From NCBI GenBank assembly GCA_003529325.1, contig DPVW01000171.1, positions 1 to 18,675 on the forward strand: 18,675 bases of DNA, in the 5' to 3' direction. The position numbers and the translations under genes were made by a program. Every line of letters starts with the position of its first letter. Position 1 is the stretch's first letter. Under the pieces are notes generated by a model. It was not told where the DNA came from, searched no databases, and saw only the letters and a program-made list of their open reading frames with translations. This document shows, one piece after another, positions 7,178-15,646 of this stretch. This DNA comes from Candidatus Latescibacterota bacterium. Its GTDB lineage: Bacteria; Latescibacterota; UBA2968; UBA8231.

Positions 7178-10100
7178 ATGCACGCTCTGGCGCGATTCTC
7201 GGTTCGATACCCGACAACGGTGTTGATGCTGATCCTGGCGATCCTGCTGTTGGGATATATCTCCTTCCAACGACTTGGCATGGATCTGTTCCCGGATCTG
7301 AACAATCCGCGATTGTTCGTGGAGATCACGGCGGGCGAGCGCCCACCAGAGGAGATGGAGCGCCAGTTCGTCGATCGTGTGGAGGCGACGGCAGCGCGTG
7401 GTCGCGGCGTCGTCAATGTTGCTTCGATCGCCGAAACGGGGCGGGCACTGGTCACGGTGGAGTATGGTTGGCAGACGGACATGGACGAGGCATTTCTCGA
7501 TCTGCAGAAATCGGTCGCCGACATGTCACAGCGCTCCGACGCTGACGAGGTGGTGGTCAGTCAGCACGATCCCAATGCCCAGCCTGTGGTGGTCGCCGCC
7601 TTCTACCATCCGCAGATCGAAGACCTCGATGCCTTGCGGCAGACGGCACAGAATATCATCCGCACCGAACTCATCCGGCTGCCCGGGGTCGCCGCCGTGG
7701 AGTTGGTGGGCGAACGGCGGCGCGAGGTGGAAGTACTGGCCGACCCATACAGGCTGGAGGCCTACGGTCTGACCGCAGAGCGACTGGCCGCCTCTATTCA
7801 GGCAGCCAATCGCAACATGTCCGGCGGCTCCATCGTCGAAATGGGACGACGTTATGTGATCAAGGGTGTGGGTGAGTTCGTCAGTGTCGATGAACTCGGC
7901 GATCTCATCGTGGCACAGAAAACGCCGGCCCTCGGCGGCGGCGCGCCGGGCTCTGAATCGGTCGCCGATCGCATCCCTGTGTATCTGCGCGAAGTCGCTG
8001 AATTGCGCCTGGTGTTGAGTGAGGCGGACAACGTCATCCGCCTCGACGGTCGACGCTGCCTGGGACTGGAGATCTACAAAGAAGCCCGCTTCAATACCAT
8101 CGATGCGGCGACCAGCATCCACGAGCAACTCGATCTACTGCGGCGGGAACTGCCAGGATATCGCATCGAGGTGGTACAGGATCAGGCGCGATTCATCGAA
8201 GCCGCTGTCACCGAGGTCGAAGAGACGGGACTCATCGGCATCCTGCTAGCGGTGCTGGTGCTGTTCCTCTTCCTGCGGCGCCTGGGTGTGACCGTGGTCA
8301 TCAGCCTGGCCATCCCCATCTCCATCGTCGCCACCTTCAACCTGATGTATTTCGGTGACCTGTCACTGAATCTGATGACCCTCGGTGGACTGGCCCTGGG
8401 GGCCGGGATGCTGGTGGACAATGCCATCATCGTGGTGGAGAACATCTTCCGCAAGTTGGAGGATGGTGCGACGCTGACGGAGGCGGCGATTGCCGGCACT
8501 GGCGAAGTCGGTGGCGCCATCACCAGCTCGACATTGACGACCATCGTCGTCTTCCTGCCCATCGTTTATCTGCACGGCGCCGCGGGAGAGTTGTTCCGCG
8601 AGCAGGCGTGGACCGTGGCCTTCTCGCTGCTCTCCTCCTTGTTCGTGGCGCTCGTCGTGATCCCCATGCTCTGCTCGCGACTGCTGCGTGGGAAAGCTCC
8701 GGCGCACACCGTCCACTTTCCGCGATATGCCGCCCTGATCCAGGCCTTGCTACAGCGCCGTCTCATCGTCATCGGCACGAGTGCACTGCTGGTGGTGGGC
8801 ACCGTGGCGCTGTTGCCGACGATTGGCAGTGAGTTCATGCCCCGCGCCGGCCAGGGCCAGCTGTCCATCGAATTGTCTCTGCCTCAGGGAACCCACCTGG
8901 ACCGTACCGAGGGCGTGGTGCGCAATCTGGAAGCCTTCCTGCAGCAGAATTTCGACGCTGCCATCAAGCATCTGTACGCCCGCGTCGGTCGGACTAGAGC
9001 GAATGCAGGCGCCGCAGAGGTGCTGACCGATGAACACAACGCCGTCATCCACGTTATGCTGAAACCCGACGCCGGTCTGGACGCGGCGGATCTGGTGGAA
9101 CCTTTGGGCCGTGAACTGGCGGGGCTCCCCGACGTGGAGGCGCAGTTCGCCCTGCAGGAGACCGCCCTGGAGACGAGTCTGGGACGCACCTCCGCGCCGC
9201 TGCTCGTGGAGATCAAAGGCCGCGACCTGACGGTGCTGTCCGGGCTGGCCGAAGAGGTGGCCCAACTCCTGACCGGGCTGTCGACACTCTCCAATGTGGA
9301 GACCGGCATCGGTGCGGGACGACCACAGATTGAGGTCATCGTCGATCGTACCCGTGCAGCGCAGCATTCGTTGACGGTCGATGCCATGGGTGCACAGTTG
9401 GAGGCCATCCTCTCGGGTCTGGATGCCGGACAGCTACAGCAACGGGGGGAATACAGCGACATCGTCATCCGCAGACCCAGACTCTCCCTCGACGAGTTGG
9501 CCGGTGCCCTGCTGGACGGAGCCGATGGTCGCCGCGTCCGTCTGGACGAGGTGGCGACGCTGAAAGCATCCGAATCGCCGCGAGCCATCAGCCGCAACAA
9601 CCGGATGCGCGTCATGACGGTGAGCGCCCACCTGAGTGGTGACCGTGCCTTTGATCAGGTGGCGGCCCAGGTGCAAGCCGAACTGGCGACGCTGGATCTG
9701 CCACCGGAATACAACTTCGCCATCACCGGTGAGGAGAAGCTGCGCCAGGAGTCTTTCGAGAATCTACGCTTTGCGCTGATCCTGGCGGTGGTCCTGGTGT
9801 ATATGGTAATGGCAGCGCAGTTCGAGTCGCTCATACACCCTCTCGTCATCCTGCTGACCATTCCCCTCGCCGGCGTCGGGGCGGTGTTGCTGCTGTTGGT
9901 TCTGGGCATGCCATTGAATGTGATGTCCTTCATCGGCATCATCATGCTCGCCGGCATCGCCGTCAATGACTCGATCATTCTGGTGGACCGCATCAACCAG
10001 AATCGTCGAGCCGGTCAAGCCCTGGCGACGGCCATCGAAGCCGCCGCGCAGAGCCGCATACGGCCCATCATCATGACCAGCGCCACCACCATGCTGGCTC

Positions 10101-10255
10101 TGCTGCCCCTGGCGATCGGTTTCGGCGAAGGGGCGAATCTACGCACCCCCATGGCGGTGGCCGTCATCGGTGGCCTCGTCACCTCCACAGCGCTGACCCT
10201 GGTGGTGATCCCCTGTTTCTACCACCTGCTGGCCCGTCTGGATCGACTGCGGTAA
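7178..10255 (+). CDS. RND efflux permease 1 (AcrB/HAE-1-like)
   Basis: A 1025-residue inner-membrane transporter of full normal RND length. It begins with the typical N-terminal amphipathic stretch and TM1 (RFSVRYPTTVLMLILAILLL), then periplasmic porter domain 1 (~35-335), TM2-6 (~340-500), TM7 (~530-548), porter domain 2 (~555-860) and TM8-12 (~866-1018). TM4 carries LVDNAIIVVEN, with Asp414 at the AcrB Asp407 position and Asn415 in place of Asp408. TM10 carries VNDSIILVD, with Asn930 where AcrB has Lys940. Arg960 and Thr967 match AcrB Arg971 and Thr978. This DN/N pattern occurs in many RND relatives. ATG 7178 lies 13 bases after the adaptor stop with only a weak ribosome-binding site. The next gene, 10 bases downstream, encodes a second RND permease, as in mdtBC, so a mixed trimer is plausible. 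Substrate unknown. Confidence 0.93.
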   Translation: MHALARFSVRYPTTVLMLILAILLLGYISFQRLGMDLFPDLNNPRLFVEITAGERPPEEMERQFVDRVEATAARGRGVVNVASIAETGRALVTVEYGWQTDMDEAFLDLQKSVADMSQRSDADEVVVSQHDPNAQPVVVAAFYHPQIEDLDALRQTAQNIIRTELIRLPGVAAVELVGERRREVEVLADPYRLEAYGLTAERLAASIQAANRNMSGGSIVEMGRRYVIKGVGEFVSVDELGDLIVAQKTPALGGGAPGSESVADRIPVYLREVAELRLVLSEADNVIRLDGRRCLGLEIYKEARFNTIDAATSIHEQLDLLRRELPGYRIEVVQDQARFIEAAVTEVEETGLIGILLAVLVLFLFLRRLGVTVVISLAIPISIVATFNLMYFGDLSLNLMTLGGLALGAGMLVDNAIIVVENIFRKLEDGATLTEAAIAGTGEVGGAITSSTLTTIVVFLPIVYLHGAAGELFREQAWTVAFSLLSSLFVALVVIPMLCSRLLRGKAPAHTVHFPRYAALIQALLQRRLIVIGTSALLVVGTVALLPTIGSEFMPRAGQGQLSIELSLPQGTHLDRTEGVVRNLEAFLQQNFDAAIKHLYARVGRTRANAGAAEVLTDEHNAVIHVMLKPDAGLDAADLVEPLGRELAGLPDVEAQFALQETALETSLGRTSAPLLVEIKGRDLTVLSGLAEEVAQLLTGLSTLSNVETGIGAGRPQIEVIVDRTRAAQHSLTVDAMGAQLEAILSGLDAGQLQQRGEYSDIVIRRPRLSLDELAGALLDGADGRRVRLDEVATLKASESPRAISRNNRMRVMTVSAHLSGDRAFDQVAAQVQAELATLDLPPEYNFAITGEEKLRQESFENLRFALILAVVLVYMVMAAQFESLIHPLVILLTIPLAGVGAVLLLLVLGMPLNVMSFIGIIMLAGIAVNDSIILVDRINQNRRAGQALATAIEAAAQSRIRPIIMTSATTMLALLPLAIGFGEGANLRTPMAVAVIGGLVTSTALTLVVIPCFYHLLARLDRLR

Positions 10256-10259
10256 GGGA
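10254..10259 (+). promoter_or_regulatory. Ribosome-binding site for the GTG-started RND-ABC gene
   Basis: AAGGGA overlaps the TAA stop of RND permease 1 and sits six bases before GTG 10266. It supports GTG as the start; the first residues then give the expected RND amino terminus (TAFFIRRPV leading into TM1). Confidence 0.5.
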
Positions 10260-10265
10260 TCAGGA

Positions 10266-13200
10266 GTGACCGCCTTTTTCATCAGACGTCCGGTGCTGGT
10301 CTGCATGCTCCTCATCGGGGGGTGCCTGCTGGGGACGGTGTCGTACAGCCGGTTGTCGGTGGAACTGATTCCCTTCGCCGAATTGCCCATGCTGATCGTG
10401 CAGGTGCAGAGTGTGCGCGACGCCGATCCACACTATATCGAGCGCCAGGCCGTGATCCCCCTGGAGAGTGCGATCGCCGGGTTGGAGGGTATCGAACGCA
10501 TCGAGACCCAACTCGAGCAACGACGGGCCATGCTGTTCGTCTACTACACCCGGCACAGCGACCAGCAGTACACATTTCTGAAGCTGGAAGAACGCGTGGC
10601 GGCGACGCGTGAGCGCTTGGGAGACGAGTTCATCGCCATGGTGTTCAAACTCGACACCGAGCAGCTCTCCAGTCAGTTCATGTCGTTGCAGGCGCGTGGC
10701 GTGGGCGACCTCGATCAGATCCGCCACGTCGTGGACGAGAAGGTCGTGCCCGAACTCGAGAACGTGGAGGGCATGGCGAATGTCGCCGTCTACGGAGGGC
10801 GACAGCAGTCGGTGGAGGTGCTGCTGTCGGAGGAGGTGTTGCGCAGCCATGGTCTGACCCTGTCCGAGGTGAATTCACGCATCTCCGAGGGCTCGCGTCA
10901 GCGCCGATACCTGGGGCAGGTGGAGGAGGCGGGCCAGCTACTTTTCGTCAATCTTGCGAGTGACTACGGTACACTCGAGGAGCTCCGGGAGACCATCGTC
11001 CGTCCGCAGGGGCCGGTGCGCCTGGGACAGATCGGCACGGTAATCGACGGTGGCGCCCAGCGCGAGACCATTGCCCGCATCAATGGCATGGAGGCCATCT
11101 CCATCGCTCTGGTCAGCGACCGCCAGGCCAATCTGCTGGCCCTGTCCGCCGCCACCCGCGACCTCCTCGAAGAGCTCAACGCGACGCTCGCCGCCGATGG
11201 TGTGCAACTCGTGATCCAGAGCGATTCGGCGGAGGTCATCGAAGAGAATATTGGCGACATCAAGTCCCTCGCCGTCGTCGGTGGACTGCTGGCGATTGCG
11301 GTGTTGTGGGTTTTTCTGCGCAATCTGCCCCTGGTGGCGATCGTGGCAGTCGCCATGCCGGTATCGGTACTGATCGCCATGAACCTGTTCTACGCTTTCG
11401 ACATCACCCTCAATACACTCTCTCTGGTGGGCATCACCGTCGCCGTGGGCATGCTGCTCGACAACAGTATCGTCGTGCTGGAAAGTGTGTACCGACAGTT
11501 GGCGCGGGGGAAAGAAGCGGCCGAAGCGGTGGTGGTCGGCGTCTCGCAGGTCTGGCGGGCCGTGCTGGCGGCGACCCTGACGACGGTCTGTGTGTTTCTG
11601 CCCTTCGTCTTCTCCGAGAACTTTCTGGTGCGGCTGCTGGGACGGCAGGTGGGCATGTCGATCATCTCGACCCTGCTGGTGTCACTGGTAGTCGCCCTGC
11701 TGCTCATTCCGGTATTCGTCTACCAGCTCAGCAGAGGCAGGCACGTAACGGCGACGGCCTTGACCGCCGTCTCACAACGCCAGCGTATGGTGCAGATCTA
11801 CACCCTCCTGCTCAAGTCCTGCATGAGGTTCCCGGTGCGCACCGTGGTCGTCGCCATCGTCGCATTTTTTGTCAGCATCCTGCTGAGTCTCGTGGTGAGC
11901 ATCAACAGTCCCGAGGACGTGGAGTTGACCACCTTCGATCTGTACGCCTCCCTCCCTGGTGGCAGCACCCTGGAACTGGCCGACGAACTGGCCCGCGAGA
12001 TGGATGCCCGACTCGCCGATATCGAAGAGATCGCCGAACGTCGCATGGACGTGCAGGCCGAAACCATCCGTCTCACTTTCGAACTACAGGAGGATTTCGG
12101 TGAGCTGGCGCGGCGCGATCTGGGTGCCGTAAAAGAGGATGCCCACCGGCGCCTGCGTGAGACCTTCCGGGGGGTGAGGTTTTCATGGACGCAACCACGC
12201 ACGGATTCGCGCTACCAGAGAGGTGGCGGCGGGCGTGGCGGCAGCCGCGCATTTCAGCGCCTGCTGGGGATCGGGCAGTCGTCGGAGCGGATCGCCGTAC
12301 GGGGACCCGACCTCAGCCTGCTGCAGACCATCGTGGAGGATCTGCGCTACAATCTGGATCGCTTGCCAGGCGTGCGCTATTCGAACCCGGGGATCAGCCG
12401 GGGTCAACCGCAGCTCGACTTGCTCATCGATCGCGTGGCGAGTTCCCATTTCGGCGTCGAGGCCAACGCCATCGCCGCCGAACTGTCCACCTTCCAACCT
12501 CAGGTCTCCTCCACAGCGAAGCTCAAACGGGGTGTCGATCTGGTCGACGTGGTGCTGAAGAGTTCACAATACGAGCAGCGGCGCATTGATGATCTGCGCC
12601 AATTGCAGGTGGGGACCGTCTCCGGTGGGCGCGTGCCCCTGCTGCAGGTGACGGATCTGGTCTTCTCTGAGGGTTTTGGCGGCTTCACGAGGGTGAACCA
12701 GGAGAAGGAGGTGGAACTCACCTACGTGCTCGACGATGAGATCACCGAGTCGCGGGAATTACTCGACGAGGCGCGGGCGGCGGTGGATGAACTGGCGGCG
12801 GAGTTGGCCCTGCCGCCCGGCGTGTCGGTGGAGGTGATCCACGACGAGACGGATCTGTCCGAGTTCTATTTCCTCATCGGCGCCTCCGTGATCCTCATCT
12901 ATATGATCCTGACCTCCGTCTTCGAGTCCCTGCTGGCACCATTGGCGATGATGATCGCCCTCCCCCTGGCCACCATCGGCGCCCTGTGGGGGCTGATCGC
13001 CACGGGCAACTCCCTGTTCAACGCCAACGCCCTCGTCGGATTCCTGATCCTGCTGGGGGTGGTCGTCAACAATGGCATCATGCTCATCGACTATGCGCGC
13101 CAGTTGGAACGGGACGGCTGCCGTCTGGGACGGGCGCTGTTGACGGCGGGCCAGGTACGAGTGCGACCCATCCTCATCACGGCGTTGAGCACCATGCTGG

Positions 13201-14939
13201 CCATGTTGCCATTGGCCATGGGACGGGGTGAATACGTGGCTCGTATCGGCGCCCCTTTTGCCGTGGCCGTCATCGGCGGACTCGTCGCCGGGACCCTCTT
13301 CACCCTGGTGCTGGTACCGACGGTCTATTTCGGTCTCGCCACGGCGGTGACCTGGGCGCGGGACCTCGGCTGGCGCCTGCAATGTGCACAGGCGGCGGGC
13401 CTGGCCTTCGGCGTCTGGCTCATTCATCAGAATGTGGAGTCCACCTTCTGGCAATTCGCCGACGGCACCGCCCTGCTGGGATTGGTGCCGGCCCTCGCCT
13501 GGTTTACGCAGAGCAGTCTGCGCCGTAGTCAGGCCGACCTGATCCCTGAGGGCGAACCACTGCAGGTGTCGGTTGTCAATGTGGTGAAGGTGTACGACGA
13601 ACGCTCCCGTTTTGCCCGACAGTGGGACCGCGGGCGCCGCCAGTCTCTGCATCAACAGGGCGAGGCCGCCCCCGCCAGTCAGCGCCGCGCCGACCTGGTG
13701 TGGCAGCTTCCCCTGCTGCTGTTCCACGCCTATTTCACCTACGTGTATCTACGGCAGGATTTCTGGATCGTTGTGCTGTCGGTGGCCTGGTACGTCCACC
13801 TGCTCGTGCTGGTGCGTCCCTGGCTGCCCGCCGGCACCGCACGCTGGCAGCGGCTGTGCTACCACCTGCTGTTATGGGGACTGCCGGCGGCGCATCTGGC
13901 CTGGTTCCAGTCGCTGTGGGATCTGTGGGGACTACAGCTTTTTCTGGGCATTTGTTGGTATCTAGGCGCAGCCGTGCACCGAGGTTCGCGCCGACTCTAT
14001 CGGGGTGAGGTCAACGTCGACTCCATCACCGGGCGATTCCGCCGCAGTCGACGCGCCTTCTACCTGGCGGTGGGGGCGATTCCCATCATCGGCAAACGCC
14101 GTCCGCCATTCACCGCGCTGCGTGGCGTGTCGTTGGAGATCGGCACCGGTATGTTCGGTCTGATCGGACCCAACGGCGCCGGCAAGACAACGTTGATGCG
14201 CGTCATCTGCGGCATCCTCGATCAGTCTCTGGGCAAGGTGCGCGTTAATGGCATCGATCTGGGGCAACAGCGTGAGGAGTTGCAGGCACTGATCGGCTAC
14301 CTGCCGCAGGAGTTCGGCACCTACGAAAATATGACGGCCCGCCAGTTCCTCGATTACCAGGCCCTGCTCAAAGGCGAGTGGGATGGTGACAAGCGTCGTC
14401 AGGTCCTGGACCAGGTGCTGGCTTCAGTACACCTGGATGAGGCGCAGGATCGGAAGATCGGTGGTTTTTCCGGGGGCATGAAACAGCGCGTCGGCATCGC
14501 TCAGACCTTGCTGCACCTGCCGCGCATTCTGGTGGTGGACGAACCCACGGCCGGGCTTGATCCGCGTGAACGTATTCGTTTTCGCAATCTGTTGGCAGAA
14601 CTGTCCCGCCATCGGGTGGTGATCTTTTCGACCCACATCATCGAGGACATCTCCAGTTCCTGTAATCGCCTGGCCGTGCTGGGAGATGGCGAGGTGCGCT
14701 TCCACGGCACGCCACAGGACATGGTGGATCTCACTCGTGGTGCCGTCTGGCAGGCTCAGATCGACGCCGATCGATTCGAGCAATTGCGCCGCACGGCACG
14801 CATCGTCCACCACATGCGCGATGGCGATCAGATCCGCGTGCGCATCCTGGCTGGTGAAAAACCGTTGCCGGATGCCGAAGGCGTGACACCGACGTTGGAG
14901 GATTCGTACTTGTGGTTGCTGGAAAAGGCGCCGGCATGA
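10266..14939 (+). CDS. RND efflux permease fused to extra TM helices and an ABC ATPase
   Basis: A 1557-residue uninterrupted protein. Residues 1-1030 are a complete RND permease: TM1, porter domain 1, TM2-6 with LLDNSIVVLES in TM4 (Asp399-Asn400), porter domain 2 with a Gly-rich insert (653-660), and TM8-12 with VVNNGIMLID in TM10 (Asn935 at the AcrB Lys940 position). Arg965 and Thr972 match AcrB Arg971 and Thr978. Two further hydrophobic segments follow (~1041-1056, ~1066-1082), then a strand like the start of an ABC domain (VSVVNVVKVYDERS, 1101-1114), four more hydrophobic segments (~1147-1237) and a complete ATPase: Walker A 1301-1309, Q1348, signature FSGGM 1401-1405, Walker B with Glu1426, His1457, tail PTLEDSY. 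Six added helices are even in number, so the ATPase stays cytoplasmic, where RND C-termini lie. GTG start with AAGGGA upstream; ATGA overlap with the next gene. I do not know a characterised protein with this architecture. Confidence 0.92.
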   Translation: MTAFFIRRPVLVCMLLIGGCLLGTVSYSRLSVELIPFAELPMLIVQVQSVRDADPHYIERQAVIPLESAIAGLEGIERIETQLEQRRAMLFVYYTRHSDQQYTFLKLEERVAATRERLGDEFIAMVFKLDTEQLSSQFMSLQARGVGDLDQIRHVVDEKVVPELENVEGMANVAVYGGRQQSVEVLLSEEVLRSHGLTLSEVNSRISEGSRQRRYLGQVEEAGQLLFVNLASDYGTLEELRETIVRPQGPVRLGQIGTVIDGGAQRETIARINGMEAISIALVSDRQANLLALSAATRDLLEELNATLAADGVQLVIQSDSAEVIEENIGDIKSLAVVGGLLAIAVLWVFLRNLPLVAIVAVAMPVSVLIAMNLFYAFDITLNTLSLVGITVAVGMLLDNSIVVLESVYRQLARGKEAAEAVVVGVSQVWRAVLAATLTTVCVFLPFVFSENFLVRLLGRQVGMSIISTLLVSLVVALLLIPVFVYQLSRGRHVTATALTAVSQRQRMVQIYTLLLKSCMRFPVRTVVVAIVAFFVSILLSLVVSINSPEDVELTTFDLYASLPGGSTLELADELAREMDARLADIEEIAERRMDVQAETIRLTFELQEDFGELARRDLGAVKEDAHRRLRETFRGVRFSWTQPRTDSRYQRGGGGRGGSRAFQRLLGIGQSSERIAVRGPDLSLLQTIVEDLRYNLDRLPGVRYSNPGISRGQPQLDLLIDRVASSHFGVEANAIAAELSTFQPQVSSTAKLKRGVDLVDVVLKSSQYEQRRIDDLRQLQVGTVSGGRVPLLQVTDLVFSEGFGGFTRVNQEKEVELTYVLDDEITESRELLDEARAAVDELAAELALPPGVSVEVIHDETDLSEFYFLIGASVILIYMILTSVFESLLAPLAMMIALPLATIGALWGLIATGNSLFNANALVGFLILLGVVVNNGIMLIDYARQLERDGCRLGRALLTAGQVRVRPILITALSTMLAMLPLAMGRGEYVARIGAPFAVAVIGGLVAGTLFTLVLVPTVYFGLATAVTWARDLGWRLQCAQAAGLAFGVWLIHQNVESTFWQFADGTALLGLVPALAWFTQSSLRRSQADLIPEGEPLQVSVVNVVKVYDERSRFARQWDRGRRQSLHQQGEAAPASQRRADLVWQLPLLLFHAYFTYVYLRQDFWIVVLSVAWYVHLLVLVRPWLPAGTARWQRLCYHLLLWGLPAAHLAWFQSLWDLWGLQLFLGICWYLGAAVHRGSRRLYRGEVNVDSITGRFRRSRRAFYLAVGAIPIIGKRRPPFTALRGVSLEIGTGMFGLIGPNGAGKTTLMRVICGILDQSLGKVRVNGIDLGQQREELQALIGYLPQEFGTYENMTARQFLDYQALLKGEWDGDKRRQVLDQVLASVHLDEAQDRKIGGFSGGMKQRVGIAQTLLHLPRILVVDEPTAGLDPRERIRFRNLLAELSRHRVVIFSTHIIEDISSSCNRLAVLGDGEVRFHGTPQDMVDLTRGAVWQAQIDADRFEQLRRTARIVHHMRDGDQIRVRILAGEKPLPDAEGVTPTLEDSYLWLLEKAPA

Positions 14940-15646
14940 AGTTCAGACCCCTCAGCCTGCTGGCTTTCGCCCGCTACAACGCATCTCAGGTCTTTGCCGG
15001 CAAGTTCATCTATTTCCTGCTGCTGTCGCTGGTCATATTCTGCATCGTAGTCGTCGTACACACCGCCCAGCAGGAGGTGCCGCCCAATGTGGCGACGATC
15101 TACTACTTCCTGCTGGTCCCGGGTATCATGCTGATCTTTTATCCAGCGGCATACAGTGTGCAGGGCGATGTAGATGCGCGCATGCTGGAAACCCTGTTCG
15201 GCATTCCCGACTACCGATACAAAGTCTGGCTGGCGCGGCAGGTGGTACAACAACTCGTCATCGCCATGATGCTGTGGCTGCTGGCGATGTTGTGCAAGGT
15301 AGCATTGGCGGACTTCTCCGTCGGTGCCATGCTCTTCCATCTTATGTTTCCCACGCTCTTTCTCGGGAGTGTGGGATTCATGCTGGCCACGACCATCCGC
15401 AGTGGCAACGGTGCTGCCGCCACGTTGGTGGTCGTCTGTTTCTTCGCCTGGATTTTCGGCCTGGAGGTCCTGCAGGGCAGTCGCTGGAATATGTTCCACA
15501 ACCCCTTCGAGCTGACCGACTCTTATGTCGCCATGATTCATGAGGCGACGACATTTCACAATCGCGTCTATCTCCTGGTCGGGTCGGTGCTGGCAACCCT
15601 TATGGGATTGCTGCGGCTACAGCGACGTGAACGGTTTGTCGGATGA
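14936..15646 (+). CDS. ABC-2-type transporter permease subunit
   Basis: A 236-residue polytopic membrane protein. ATG 14936 overlaps the stop of the RND-ABC fusion (ATGA) and has GGAAAAGG seven bases before it. About six hydrophobic segments are visible (~25-43, ~54-72, ~95-117, ~125-150, ~155-175, ~212-228), with a short cytoplasmic N-terminus (FARYNASQVF) that could act as an interface helix for an ATPase. Charged sequence at ~76-94 (GDVDARMLETLFGIPDYRYK) follows TM2, as in ABC-2 permeases where this loop precedes the next helix. There is no nucleotide-binding domain, so the obvious partner is the ATPase domain covalently attached to the preceding RND protein. This mirrors the ATPase/permease pair at the start of the operon. 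The product is shorter than many ABC-2 permeases but carries the usual number of helices. Substrate unknown. Confidence 0.82.
   Translation: MKFRPLSLLAFARYNASQVFAGKFIYFLLLSLVIFCIVVVVHTAQQEVPPNVATIYYFLLVPGIMLIFYPAAYSVQGDVDARMLETLFGIPDYRYKVWLARQVVQQLVIAMMLWLLAMLCKVALADFSVGAMLFHLMFPTLFLGSVGFMLATTIRSGNGAAATLVVVCFFAWIFGLEVLQGSRWNMFHNPFELTDSYVAMIHEATTFHNRVYLLVGSVLATLMGLLRLQRRERFVG

Noticed and set aside
6031..7524. A 497-codon antisense open frame over the adaptor gene and RND start
   Set aside because: It overlaps two well-supported sense genes. Its translation shows no recognisable motif and is explained by codon bias.
12759..13727. A 322-codon antisense open frame inside the RND-ABC gene
   Set aside because: Its product is Gln/His/Gly-rich with no domain, and the sense frame encodes conserved RND helices at the same place.
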